From NCBI RefSeq assembly GCF_003046545.1, contig NZ_QAAA01000015.1, positions 1 to 58,982 on the forward strand: 58,982 bases of DNA, read 5' to 3'. The notes below the pieces were generated by a model. That model did not search any database, had not been told where the DNA came from, and worked only from the letters and a program-made list of their open reading frames with translations. The position numbers and the translations under genes are program-made. Positions 33,650 to 41,999 of the stretch are shown one piece after another. This DNA comes from Rhodovulum imhoffii. Its GTDB lineage: Bacteria; Pseudomonadota; Alphaproteobacteria; Rhodobacterales; Rhodobacteraceae. Position 1 is the first letter of the stretch, and each line of letters opens with the position of its first letter.

Positions 33650-34271
33650 CTCCGTCCGGTTCCCGCCACTCGAGCGCGTCCCCGAGCAGGCGCGAGGGGT
33701 CGGCCAGGTGGTCGCGCTCGCGGTGGGCGAGGATGAAGAGCCGCTCGCGCTTGTGGGGCGCGCCGACTTCCGCCGCCGTAAAGAGGCCTGCCGCAAGCTT
33801 GTAGCCCATGCCGACCAGTCCGCCGGCGACTTCGGGGAAGCCGAGGCGGAGATGATGGGCGACATTCTCGAGGAACACGAAGGGCGGATCGATCTCGCCG
33901 ACGATCCGGGCGACATGGGGCCAGAGGTGGCGCGGGTCGTCCGCGCCCCGGCGCTTGCCAGCGACGGAGAACGGCTGGCACGGATAGCCCGCAGTGACGA
34001 TATCCACCGCGCCGCGCCAAGGGCGGCCGTCGAAGGTGGCAACGTCGTCCCAGACAGGCGCCGGATCCAGGGCCGCGTCTTCCATCCGCGCCACGAGGAT
34101 GGCCGCGGCGTAGGCGTCCCGCTCGACATGACCCACAGTGCGATATCCGGGGAGCGCGAGGTGCAGCCCGAGGTCGAGGCCACCGGCGCCGGAGCAGAGC
34201 GAGAGGCCGAAGAGGCACGCGTCGTCGTCCCCGGCAGGCAGGCCGGAGGAAAATAGAGCCACGCCATCCAC
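33249..34271 (-). CDS. DNA (cytosine-5) methyltransferase
   Basis: A 340-residue C5 methyltransferase. Motif I: GLSLCSGAGGLDLGLHLA. Motif IV: TAGYPCQPFSVAGKRRG with the catalytic Cys. Motif VI: FVFLENVAHHL (ENV). Motif VIII: APHKRERLFILA (R.R). Motif X near the C-terminus: LCGNGVVPLVAAHALRTL. The target recognition region between VIII and X is Asp/Arg-rich, and a second gene is read there in another frame. A phage-encoded enzyme of this kind would protect phage DNA from host restriction. It starts with GTG at 34271, 4 bases after the ParB-methylase gene. Confidence 0.9.
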   Translation of the reverse strand: MDGVALFSSGLPAGDDDACLFGLSLCSGAGGLDLGLHLALPGYRTVGHVERDAYAAAILVARMEDAALDPAPVWDDVATFDGRPWRGAVDIVTAGYPCQPFSVAGKRRGADDPRHLWPHVARIVGEIDPPFVFLENVAHHLRLGFPEVAGGLVGMGYKLAAGLFTAAEVGAPHKRERLFILAHRERDHLADPSRLLGDALEWREPDGDDASLADAAGRRQQGDAEPDEPSQRDGAPAQRRVHALRRDADVDDADGAGSQGWRDEPREHAGERAAWPPGPGDADGWREFLRHAPDLEPSLRRGADGLAHRVDRLRLCGNGVVPLVAAHALRTLAAQLLADG

Positions 34272-34275
34272 GTCG

Positions 34276-35613
34276 TCAGGCCGCGTGGGCCCCCTCGGCC
34301 GCCGCCGGGGGCTCGCCCAGCCGCTCGGCCTTCACCTCGGCGAAGGTCCGGCCATCGCCGTCCAAGATCGCCTCGCGGCCGGTCCCGGCCTGCCAGCGCT
34401 CGACGGCGACATCGACATAGGCTGGGCTGATCTCCATCGCGAAGACGCGCCGGCCATTGGCCTCACCCGCCATGATCTGCGAGCCCGATCCCGAGAACGG
34501 CTCGTAGCAGAGGCCGCCGCGCGCCACGTGCTGGCGCATCGGGATGCCGAATGCATCGAGCGGTTTCGGCGTCGGGTGGTCCGGGCGCTCGTCCTTGGCG
34601 AAGCTGGGCATCACCCAGGTCGAGGGCAGCGTCTGCTCGGCGACTTTCGGCGGCCGGTTCGGGCGACGCCAGCCCATGAAGCAAGGTTCGTGCTTCCACA
34701 GGTAATGCGACCGGGTGAGGACACCCCGGTCCTTCACCCAGATGATCTGTTGATGGACGAAGGCGCCCGCCTTCTCCCAGCAAGCCTCCAGCATCGCCTG
34801 GCGGCGCGAGGCGTGCCAGCTGTACCAGGCGGCATCCTCGGCGATGGCTTCCGCCACGGCCGCCGAGATGAAGCCGTCGTAGAGCTCCGCGCCCTGCGAA
34901 CTGTCGTCCCAGGTGACGCCGTAGGACTGGCTCCAGTCCTTGTTCCGGGTCGGATGGTTCGAACCGTCGTAGTCGACGAGGTATGGCGGGTCGGTCGCGA
35001 AGAGCACCGCCCGCTCGCCGTTCATCAGGCGACGTACGTCGTCATGCGAGGTCGAGTCCCCGCAGAGGAGGCGGTGGTCGCCGAGGATCCACAGATCGCC
35101 GGTGCGCGACGCCGGGTTGCGCGGCGGTTCGGGGATGGTCACCGGCGGCACGGAGCCCCCGGCGCCACCTTCTTCTTCACCGCCCCCGTCCGGATCGAAG
35201 GCCAGCAGCTTGTCCAGCTCGCCGTCCGAGAACCCGACCAGCGACAGGTCGTAGTCGTCCGCGAGCAGGTCCTGCAGCTCGGCCGAGAGCAGCGCCTCGT
35301 CCCAGCTGCCGAGTTCCGTGAGCTTGTTATCCGCGATCCGGTAGGCGCGGCGCTGCGCCTCGGTCAGATGGCCCAGCACGATCACCGGCGCCTCGGTCAG
35401 CCCGAGCTGCGTCGCAGCCAGGACGCGCCCGTGGCCCGCGATCAGCTCGCCGTCCTCGCCGACAAGGCAGGGCACGGTCCAGCCGAACTCAGCCATGCTG
35501 GCGGCGATCTTCGCCACCTGGTCCGCGCCATGCACCTTCGCGTTCTTCGCGTAGGGCTGGAGCTTGGCCAGCGGCCAGGTCTCGATCCGCTCGGGGGCGA
35601 AGCTCAGCGTCAT
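34276..35613 (-). CDS. ParB-domain/adenine-or-cytosine-N4 DNA methyltransferase
   Basis: A 445-residue fusion. Residues 1-130 form a ParB/sulfiredoxin-like domain (ETWPLAKLQPYAKNAKVHG, ELIAGHGRVLAATQLG). After a Gly/Glu-rich linker comes a beta-class amino-methyltransferase with DPPYLVDYDG (motif IV, DPPY) and the SAM-binding PFSGSGSQIMAGEANGRR (motif I) near the C-terminus. This combination is common in phages and prophages. The ParB part probably binds DNA or NTP. No cognate restriction enzyme is adjacent, so it is an orphan with likely anti-restriction or regulatory use. Confidence 0.9.
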   Translation of the reverse strand: MTLSFAPERIETWPLAKLQPYAKNAKVHGADQVAKIAASMAEFGWTVPCLVGEDGELIAGHGRVLAATQLGLTEAPVIVLGHLTEAQRRAYRIADNKLTELGSWDEALLSAELQDLLADDYDLSLVGFSDGELDKLLAFDPDGGGEEEGGAGGSVPPVTIPEPPRNPASRTGDLWILGDHRLLCGDSTSHDDVRRLMNGERAVLFATDPPYLVDYDGSNHPTRNKDWSQSYGVTWDDSSQGAELYDGFISAAVAEAIAEDAAWYSWHASRRQAMLEACWEKAGAFVHQQIIWVKDRGVLTRSHYLWKHEPCFMGWRRPNRPPKVAEQTLPSTWVMPSFAKDERPDHPTPKPLDAFGIPMRQHVARGGLCYEPFSGSGSQIMAGEANGRRVFAMEISPAYVDVAVERWQAGTGREAILDGDGRTFAEVKAERLGEPPAAAEGAHAA

Positions 35614-36141
35614 GGGCGGGTGGTTTCCGTCGATGAGGTGGATGCCGGCCGGAGTCCGGACTCCGGATGCCGCGCTGGACTCCAGGCGGGGTCCAGCGAC
35701 GTCCGGGGCATCCGGCCCAGAGGCCAGCGTTCATTGGGTTTTGCGCGGGGTTCGGGTGGATCCGGGGTCCGGGTGGCTTCCCAAAAATTCGACCCTGTCG
35801 CTGGCGAATTATCGCGCCAAGCCCGCCAGCATACATAGTCGCCAGGAAGGAACCATTGAATTCAATGGGTTGGCGGTATGGACCCCGACTGGACCCCGGA
35901 AGCCAGCCCCGGTGGCCACCTCGAGATCAGCGTCGGTTCGCCCGAGCGCACGACCCCGAGTATATCGTCATGGATACCTTCAGAAGTGCGATCCGTCTCG
36001 CCGTCCGGTGTCTCGCAAGAATTTGTCTCACAGAGCCATACGGCCTTGACAGGTCTGTCAAAAATCGCACCGCGCAATCCTCTCGACGTTGACGCTGCTT
36101 CGATCGGCAGTTAACCCTTGCTGTACTGGCGTAGTAGCCGA
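35614..36141. promoter_or_regulatory. Palindrome-rich region between methyltransferase and RT genes
   Basis: No gene is evident in these 528 bases. They hold three perfect palindromes: CCGGAGTCCGGACTCCGG (35649-35666), CCATTGAATTCAATGG (35853-35868) and TTGACAG-GT-CTGTCAA (36046-36061). The last also offers a TTGACA -35 element on either strand. The region lies between divergent genes, the minus-strand methyltransferase operon and the plus-strand reverse transcriptase, so it should contain both promoters. It could also hold part of an RT-associated RNA. Confidence 0.6.
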
Positions 36142-36273
36142 GGCGGCGAGGGCAAAGTACCGGGCGACCGTGTCGCTGATGGCGTGCAAATTTCCTGTCC
36201 AAGACAGCAGAGATGAGCGCGACGATGGGATCGATCTTCTTGTCGGACTCCCTGACTCTCCGCCCTCGCCGCC
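36142..36273 (+). ncRNA. Candidate structured RNA upstream of the reverse transcriptase
   Basis: GGCGGCGAGGGC (36142-36153) and its exact complement GCCCTCGCCGCC (36262-36273) would pair over 12 bp and close a 108-nt domain ending 19 bases before the RT start codon. Inside are smaller hairpins, CGAC-CGT-GTCG (36165-36175) and CTGTC-CAA-GACAG (36195-36207). Template or effector RNAs of retrons and several defence RTs lie in just this place. No expression evidence is available from sequence. Confidence 0.5.
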
Positions 36274-36292
36274 GACCTAGCCGGGAAGATTG

Positions 36293-37840
36293 ATGCAGAA
36301 CGCGATTAAGGCTGAAATCAAAAGGCTTGCGAAGCGAGCGTTTGAAAAGGAAGAGAAGTCGAAGAAACTCGAAGCGCAGTATCAGCAGCGCTTCACGAAA
36401 CGTACCGGGCTCCCAGCAGGTCCTTCCTCGAGGAAACCGAAGGCTCCAATTTCAAAGCATTTCGACCCGAAGTACTGCTCGAGGAACGCGAACTTCCTTG
36501 CCAAGACCATTTGGCACAAGGTGCTGAACAACTGTTACGAACCCATTCCGGCCGTCTGCTACCAGATCCCGAAACCTGACGGCTCCAAGCGTGAGGTGAT
36601 GGCTTTCGCGATCCCCGACGCCGCGTTGGCCAACGTGGTGCTCCGGCGAGCGCGTGACAGAAATCTGAAACGACTGTCTCCTGCGTCCTTCGCTTATCAC
36701 CCTGACAAGAACGTTTTCGATGCCATTCTCGCGCTCCGTGAGTTCGACCACCGCGGGAAGCTCTTTGCCGTCCAGATCGATTTCGAGAAGTACTTCGACA
36801 ATATTCCCGCAGGCTATCTCAAGGGAAAGGTTGCGGATTCGGGGCAAGTTAGCCTTACGCCGCACGAGCGGCATATCTTCGAGCGTTTCATGCACCACCA
36901 GTTTGCGGACCATGCTCAATATGGAACGGGTAAATTTCAACGAAGACACAAGGGTACTCCGCAGGGATCATCCGTGTCGCTGCTCTTGGCGAACCTCGCC
37001 AACCACGACCTCGATGTCGAACTGACCGCAGCGGCCGGACGGTTTGTGCGATTTGCGGACGACGTCGTGGCACTCTGTTCCGACTATTCGCAGGCCCAAT
37101 TGATCGAGAAGTGCTTCTTCGACCATTGCAGGATCAGCGGTCTCAAGGTGAACTCCGAGAAGTCGCCTGGTATTGCCGTGATTTCGGAAAGAGCGCAGGA
37201 GGTTAGGACACTCCCACACTTCGACTACCTTGGCTATCGGTTCGCGCCCGCTGGACTGACCGTTCCCGAGAAGACCATCAAACGGCTCAAGACGCGTGTT
37301 TCGCGATTGGCGAACATCTATCTCATCCAGTATCTGGCTGCGGGTTTTGACAAGAGTAGGTGCAGCACCAGTGCCCCGGTTTATGACTGGGATCTGCTCG
37401 GCCTGATCTATGAATTACGGCGCTCGCTCTACGGCGGACTGGCGGAAGCAGAGATTGAGGCCTTCATCCACCAGGGGAAGCGTCTTCCGAAGATGAAAGG
37501 ATTGATGGGTTTCTATTGCCTGCTCGACGACCCCGCCCCGCTGAAGCAAATGGATGGCTGGATACTGAGCATGGTTCGTCGCGCCACGCGAACCCGCAAC
37601 CACATCCTGTCTTCGAAGTACGGTTTGAACTGCCCAACACCTTCAAATCGGCAGCTCGCAACCGGCGAATGGTTGGATCCCGCTGCGTGGAGGGGTGACC
37701 CAAAGCCAGAAGCGAGAATGCCCAGCCTCGTTCGCGGCTGGCGCGCCGCCCGAAAGCACTTCTACACTTTCGGCCTCGAGAATGTGGAAGCTCCAAAATA
37801 CGGTTTCTACTCCGATCTCGACGATATCTTCGACTACTAG
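36293..37840 (+). CDS. Reverse transcriptase (defence-type, unassigned group)
   Basis: A 515-residue RNA-directed DNA polymerase. Fingers/palm motifs are intact: SFAYHPDKNVFDAI, motif A VQIDFEKYFDNI (D163), motif B GTPQGSSVSLLLANL, catalytic FVRFADDVVALC (FADD, 254-257), then HFDYLGYRF. About 90 residues precede the RT domain and 200 follow, with no maturase, HNH or protease domain visible. The NAxxH and VTG features of retron RTs are missing. It is plus-strand cargo in a minus-strand operon and lower in GC, like the RTs of phage-carried DRT/Abi systems. The exact group cannot be assigned by eye. Confidence 0.85.
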   Translation: MQNAIKAEIKRLAKRAFEKEEKSKKLEAQYQQRFTKRTGLPAGPSSRKPKAPISKHFDPKYCSRNANFLAKTIWHKVLNNCYEPIPAVCYQIPKPDGSKREVMAFAIPDAALANVVLRRARDRNLKRLSPASFAYHPDKNVFDAILALREFDHRGKLFAVQIDFEKYFDNIPAGYLKGKVADSGQVSLTPHERHIFERFMHHQFADHAQYGTGKFQRRHKGTPQGSSVSLLLANLANHDLDVELTAAAGRFVRFADDVVALCSDYSQAQLIEKCFFDHCRISGLKVNSEKSPGIAVISERAQEVRTLPHFDYLGYRFAPAGLTVPEKTIKRLKTRVSRLANIYLIQYLAAGFDKSRCSTSAPVYDWDLLGLIYELRRSLYGGLAEAEIEAFIHQGKRLPKMKGLMGFYCLLDDPAPLKQMDGWILSMVRRATRTRNHILSSKYGLNCPTPSNRQLATGEWLDPAAWRGDPKPEARMPSLVRGWRAARKHFYTFGLENVEAPKYGFYSDLDDIFDY

Positions 37841-37854
37841 AACGGCGGCCAAAG

Positions 37855-38295
37855 TTATTGTTGGCGGGCACCGCCTGGAGCGCCATCAACCACGTGGGCC
37901 ATCGACCTATTCCGGGGCACGCGCTTTCCATTCAGCCGCCACACGATCACGGCGATACCGTACTGCCAGCGCCGGTTCGCCGTGGCGCGGCTGATGCCCA
38001 ACTCCCAGCAGATGGGCTTCCACGGCGTCCGGTTGGCGCGCAGCCAGACGAGGCGTGCATCGTCCTTCTCGAGCCAGCGCAGCCACAGCATCGCCTCCTC
38101 GGCCTCGGTGATCTGGCGTGGGCTCGGCCGGGGCCGGCGCATCTGCGGCTCCTGGCCGACCTGATCGGCGAAGCTGTGGAAGTACTCGGGCCAGGCGTTG
38201 AAGTAGCCTTGCGGCTTCACCGCGGGCATCTGGGCGAAGACGTCGGCCGCGAGTTCGAGACGGTCCTGCAGCTGCGCGGTGGTCCAGTCAGTCAT
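37855..38295 (-). CDS. DUF6362-family HTH protein
   Basis: A 146-residue protein of the DUF6362 type. The N-terminus is MTDWTTAQLQDRLELAADVF, and QITEAEEAMLWLRWLEKDDA follows. A helix-turn-helix-like part, TPWKPICWELGISRATANRR, suggests that it binds DNA. It is the last gene before the RT cargo and overlaps the upstream small gene by 8 bases. A regulatory role is likely but unproven. Confidence 0.8.
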   Translation of the reverse strand: MTDWTTAQLQDRLELAADVFAQMPAVKPQGYFNAWPEYFHSFADQVGQEPQMRRPRPSPRQITEAEEAMLWLRWLEKDDARLVWLRANRTPWKPICWELGISRATANRRWQYGIAVIVWRLNGKRVPRNRSMAHVVDGAPGGARQQ

Positions 38296-38497
38296 GGCGC
38301 ACCTCCCGAACCGCGGGCGGCTTGCCGTAGAGCTTGTCCCCGAGCTGGCGGATCAACTCTCGCTCCGGCCAGGTGAGACGCTGGTCGTCCAGCGAGACCG
38401 CCAGCATCCGCTGCTCGTGCCAGCCCTCGCGTTTGACCTGCTCCGGGTCGCGGCGGCGGCCGCCATAGCCCTTTGGCGTGTAGCGCATCCTGCTCAT
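38288..38497 (-). CDS. Small conserved phage protein
   Basis: A 69-residue, highly charged protein (MSRMRYTPKGYGGRRRDPEQ, then VKREGWHEQRMLAVSLDDQR, LTWPERELIRQLGDKLYGK). It overlaps the resolvase stop (ATGA) and the DUF6362 start. The pattern is familiar from Rhodobacter/Paracoccus prophages, where it always precedes DUF6362, but no function is known. Confidence 0.7.
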   Translation of the reverse strand: MSRMRYTPKGYGGRRRDPEQVKREGWHEQRMLAVSLDDQRLTWPERELIRQLGDKLYGKPPAVREVRHD

Positions 38498-39012
38498 GCC
38501 ACGCCTCCCGCCGTCTCGATCGCCCAGAACAGGATGGCAATGGCGTCAGCCTCGTTGTCATCCGCGGGGCTGAAGCCCCGGGCGCGGGCCGCCGCGATCA
38601 TCGCCTCCTTCGGCGCGTTCCCCTTGTCGGTTGCGTGGCGCTTGATCGTGCCCACCGGGACGCCCTGATAGGGCACCCCAGCCGTCTCGGCCCATGCGGT
38701 CAGGGTGGCGAGCAGGCCACCGAAGACATGCGCCGCGTCCGTCCCCACATGCCGGCGCACCTCCTCGAAGTGGATCGCGCCGATGGGCCCGGCATCCGTG
38801 GCCAGACGCTCCAGCCAGGCGCGGAAACGGACATAGCGCATGCCGCCGCCGTCATAGCGACTCGGCCGGAACGACACCGTGCCGCTGGTGATCAGCCCGT
38901 CCGCGGCGCGGAGCGCCCAGCCCGTGGTCGTGCCAAGGTCGAGGGCGAGAAGGACCGGCGTGCCGCCGGCAGGCGTGATCGCGGGCGATGGGGTGAGAGA
39001 TGCATGGGCCAT
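38494..39012 (-). CDS. RuvC-like Holliday-junction resolvase
   Basis: A 172-residue RNase-H-fold nuclease resembling phage RuvC-like resolvases. The acidic residues appear in VLLALDLGTTTGWAL (Asp on strand 1), IGAIHFEEVRRH (Glu) and PADDNEADAIAILFW (paired Asp). It would resolve branched DNA before packaging or during recombination. The start MAHASLTPSP at 39012 lies in a good context after the primase. The longer frame to 39072 is possible. It follows the primase gene and precedes a small gene by a 4-bp overlap. Confidence 0.8.
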   Translation of the reverse strand: MAHASLTPSPAITPAGGTPVLLALDLGTTTGWALRAADGLITSGTVSFRPSRYDGGGMRYVRFRAWLERLATDAGPIGAIHFEEVRRHVGTDAAHVFGGLLATLTAWAETAGVPYQGVPVGTIKRHATDKGNAPKEAMIAAARARGFSPADDNEADAIAILFWAIETAGGVA

Positions 39013-39068
39013 CGGGGGCTCCTTTCCTGTCTGCTGCTCGATGGAGGGATGGGGGCGGCGCGCGAGGC

Positions 39069-41999
39069 TCATCGGTCGAGCTCCCGCAGCCAGTCGGGGC
39101 GCGGTGAGGCCTGTGAGCCTGCCGCGGAAGGCTCACATGAAGGCTCACACCCGCAACCCGTTGAAACGACGCCGCTTTGTGAACCTTGTGAGGGTTGTGA
39201 ACCTTTTCCGGCATCTCCTTTCGTGCGCACGCGCGTGCACGCACGCGTAAGGGTGGAAAAAGGTTCACAAGGCTCACAAGGCTCACATTTCTGTTTGGTA
39301 TCAGGGCCTTGCGCGTGTGAGCCTTCGTTTTCGAGGCTCACACCACCGGCCCGAGCCTCACACGCTTCGGCGCTGCGGCGGGCTGCTGCCGAGGATCTTT
39401 CCTCCTCGGTCACCTTCAGCTGCCACTTCGTGGCGCGCCGGTACGTGCCGGCTTTCACCAGCCGGACGCGGAGATCGCCGAGCCGGAACACGCGGTCCCG
39501 CATGCGCCCGATCGACATCCCGAAGCTCGTCTTGCGGGCCCGCTCGTTGGCGCCGCTCATCGGCGGCGGCGGATCGCAGAAGAGCGCGATGTCGTAGACC
39601 TCGGCGGCCGTCACCTCGGCGGTGCCGAACCTGTCCCACCAGGCGCCGATGAAGGCGTTCCAAGCGGAGCCCTCGCTGTCGGAGGACTCCATCATCTCCT
39701 CGAGATTGCCGAGGAAGCCGGGGATGCCTGCGACCTCGAGCACGCCGCCGAGCACATGCGCCCAGTTCTCGAAGGAGCCGATGCTGCGCCCGCCGCGCGG
39801 CCGGCCGGCGGCGATCCACGCTTGGCAGAGCGTCAGGCAGGCCGCGACGAGCCGGGCACGGTTGGCGCGCACCCAGACCATCAGGTCGGGGTGGCGGAAG
39901 TCGGAGCGCTGCCAGGGGCGGTCGGTGTGCGGATCGAGCCGGATGCGCACGAGACGCCGGGCCATCTCGTTGGAGAACTCCGGGTTGTTGCCGGTGGCGA
40001 TCCAGAGGCAGCGGATCGGCAAGCGCGCCATCTCGGAATGGCCGAGGATGCGGTCCTCCCAGAAGGGCGCCGTGAGCGCCGCGGCGACCGCCGAGCTGTC
40101 AAGCGTGGTGCGCAGGTTGTCGATCAGCACGATGGAGGGAATCTGGCGGAGCTTCGCGGTCACGCGCTTGCGCCATTCCTCGTCGTCGCGCCCCTCGGTC
40201 ATGACGCTGGCGCCCGCGCCGGTCAGGATGCCCGTGATGGCGTCGACCATCAGCGTGGCGCCGGTGCCGGGCGCGGGCTTCTCGATCAGGTGCAGCGGCG
40301 TGGGCCCGTCGATCATGCCGCGCAGGAAGCCCAGCAGCAGGAGCGCCACGACGTGGGAGCGCTCGGCATCGCCGGTGAAGGGGAAGTCCCCGAGCAGATC
40401 CTCGCAGATCAGCGCGCGCGCCGCGGCGATTTCGGCCGGGGTTGGCTTGGCGGGGATGTCCGGCACTGCGAAGCCGGGCGCCGGGACGTAGAGCAGCCGC
40501 GCGTCAGGATGATAGCCGGGAGTGGTGAGCAGCGTGCCGTTCCGGCCGAAGACCGGCGTGTTCACGATGCCAGTCAGCACGGGAAGCGCGGGATCGGGCG
40601 TGGCGAGGACCGACTTGACCACTGGCAAAGGCGGCGGCGCCGGGATCGGCTCGCCCTTGGCGTTCACGCGCACCCAGCGGGCAAGCCGCGCAAGCATGTG
40701 GCGGAGCTTCTCCTCGTTGAGCGCGGTGGCGACGGGCCGGCCCTCGTCGTCGGGGACGACCCATGTGGGCTGGCCTGCCAGGCGGAAGAGCCATGGACAG
40801 CGGTTCGAGGCCATGAGCAGGCTCCAGACCTGCTCGTTCGCACGCGCCAGATCGCCCTCGTCGGCGCGCAGCGTTGGGACCGTGTCGCCCGAGCCCTGAT
40901 AGTTGAGCGGGCGGTGCTGCCCGATCTGCATCACCGTCTCGGCCTCGACGACCGACTCCGCGGCGGCGATCACCCGCGCCACGGCCGCGGGGCCGTCGCT
41001 CAGCAGGAGGTCGTTGAAGTCCTGGCCTTCTTCGGGCGGCACGGCGATGGCGACGTCGCGCCCCTGCGCGCGCAGCCGTCGCGCAGCGGCATCCGCGGCG
41101 CGCAGGCCGGCGCCCGAGGCGTCGTTGTCGGCGAGGATCACGATGCGCGTGGCGGCCGGCGGCAGCTCGACCTGCTCGAGGCCCGAGGTCGAGAGCGTGG
41201 CCCAGACCGGCAGATCGGGACAGGCGGTCATGGCCGCGAGGCCGGTCTCTATGCCTTCCGAGAGCGCCAGCCTTTCGCCGTCGCCGAGGGGCGCGAGCCG
41301 CACGGCGCCACCGGCCACGCGGCCCAGCATCTTCTTCGCCTTGTCGAGCGGCGCCTTGCGGATGCCGCCGTCGGGGTCTGCCGCGAGCCACGTCCGATGC
41401 AGCCCGATGACGTCGCCATTCCGGTCGCGCACCTGGCCCACGAGGGCCGGATAGCCAGCCTTCGTCTCGTAATGCGCCAGGTCGGGATGGAAGAGCAGAT
41501 CAGCCCCAGTGGGGACATCCAGACCGCGTCCCGCGAGGTAGTTCGCAGCCGGCGTCCCCGCGAGCGGCTGGGCCGACGACAGGATATGCGCGACCTCTCG
41601 GGTGGCGTCGCGCCTCGGCGTCGGCGGCGTTGCTGGCGCCCGCCGCTCGGGCGCGCCGGGGGTGACGCGCGCAATCTCCGCAGCGCGCGCGATCAGTGCG
41701 CGACCATCGAGCCCGGTCGCTTCCTCGATCGCGCTGATCGGCCCGCCGCCATGGTTGCCGTCGAAGTCGATCCAGTCCCCGGCATGCGTTCCGCGCAGCG
41801 TGATGACGCAGGAGCCGGTGTTCCGTGGCGCGTCGCCCCGGATGTTGGCGAGCCGCCACTCGTCGCCGGAGCGGCGGCCGCGCGGGAAGAGGTCGGGCAC
41901 CCAGTGCGCGGCGGTCTCGCGCAGGCGCTCGACGATCAGGTCGAGATCGTAGCGCGGCGCCTCTGTTGCGGGCGGGAGGGCGTCGTTGAGGTCAAGCAA
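39069..41999 (-). CDS. Toprim primase / AAA-type replication protein
   Basis: A 976-residue replication protein. Residues 1-120 resemble the DUF7146 zinc-less primase start (WIDFDGNHGGGPISAIEEAT). A Toprim domain spans roughly 210-345 (LALSEGIETGLAAM, ATRIVILADNDASGAGL, GQDFNDLLL). An ATPase-like region occupies 520-760 (GFLRGMIDGPTPLHLIEKPA, IVLIDNLRTTLDSSA, LWIATGNNPEFSNEM, RLVRIRLDP). The P-loop is degenerate (PAPGTGATLM, no Lys). The last 90 residues are low-complexity (CEPCEPCEP), encoded by the iteron array. TTG start, overlapping the helicase stop by 8 bases. Confidence 0.85.
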   Translation of the reverse strand: MLDLNDALPPATEAPRYDLDLIVERLRETAAHWVPDLFPRGRRSGDEWRLANIRGDAPRNTGSCVITLRGTHAGDWIDFDGNHGGGPISAIEEATGLDGRALIARAAEIARVTPGAPERRAPATPPTPRRDATREVAHILSSAQPLAGTPAANYLAGRGLDVPTGADLLFHPDLAHYETKAGYPALVGQVRDRNGDVIGLHRTWLAADPDGGIRKAPLDKAKKMLGRVAGGAVRLAPLGDGERLALSEGIETGLAAMTACPDLPVWATLSTSGLEQVELPPAATRIVILADNDASGAGLRAADAAARRLRAQGRDVAIAVPPEEGQDFNDLLLSDGPAAVARVIAAAESVVEAETVMQIGQHRPLNYQGSGDTVPTLRADEGDLARANEQVWSLLMASNRCPWLFRLAGQPTWVVPDDEGRPVATALNEEKLRHMLARLARWVRVNAKGEPIPAPPPLPVVKSVLATPDPALPVLTGIVNTPVFGRNGTLLTTPGYHPDARLLYVPAPGFAVPDIPAKPTPAEIAAARALICEDLLGDFPFTGDAERSHVVALLLLGFLRGMIDGPTPLHLIEKPAPGTGATLMVDAITGILTGAGASVMTEGRDDEEWRKRVTAKLRQIPSIVLIDNLRTTLDSSAVAAALTAPFWEDRILGHSEMARLPIRCLWIATGNNPEFSNEMARRLVRIRLDPHTDRPWQRSDFRHPDLMVWVRANRARLVAACLTLCQAWIAAGRPRGGRSIGSFENWAHVLGGVLEVAGIPGFLGNLEEMMESSDSEGSAWNAFIGAWWDRFGTAEVTAAEVYDIALFCDPPPPMSGANERARKTSFGMSIGRMRDRVFRLGDLRVRLVKAGTYRRATKWQLKVTEEERSSAAARRSAEACEARAGGVSLENEGSHAQGPDTKQKCEPCEPCEPFSTLTRACTRVRTKGDAGKGSQPSQGSQSGVVSTGCGCEPSCEPSAAGSQASPRPDWLRELDR
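39112..39342. repeat. Iteron array of 9-bp AGGCTCACA-type repeats (candidate origin)
   Basis: Copies of AGGCTCACA at 39129, 39141, 39268, 39277 and 39334. AGGTTCACA at 39259. Inverse copies TGTGAGCCT at 39112 and 39316, TGTGAACCT at 39178 and 39196, with a degenerate TGTGAGGGT at 39187. Two tandem triplets (39178-39204 and 39259-39285) face each other as a 27-bp inverted repeat with 3 mismatches. The 54-bp centre between them contains alternating GTGCGCACGCGCGTGCAC. Such arrays bind replication initiators. Confidence 0.75.

Noticed and set aside
33660-34267. N-terminal part of the long second frame in the methyltransferase gene
   Set aside because: Ser/Arg-rich shadow of methyltransferase motifs I-VIII; only the part from 33649 onward has its own start and recognisable content.
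36142-37840. RT locus as a retron or diversity-generating retroelement
   Set aside because: RT lacks the retron NAxxH and VTG signatures, and no accessory protein or template/variable repeat pair was seen near any tail-fibre gene, so neither label is justified.
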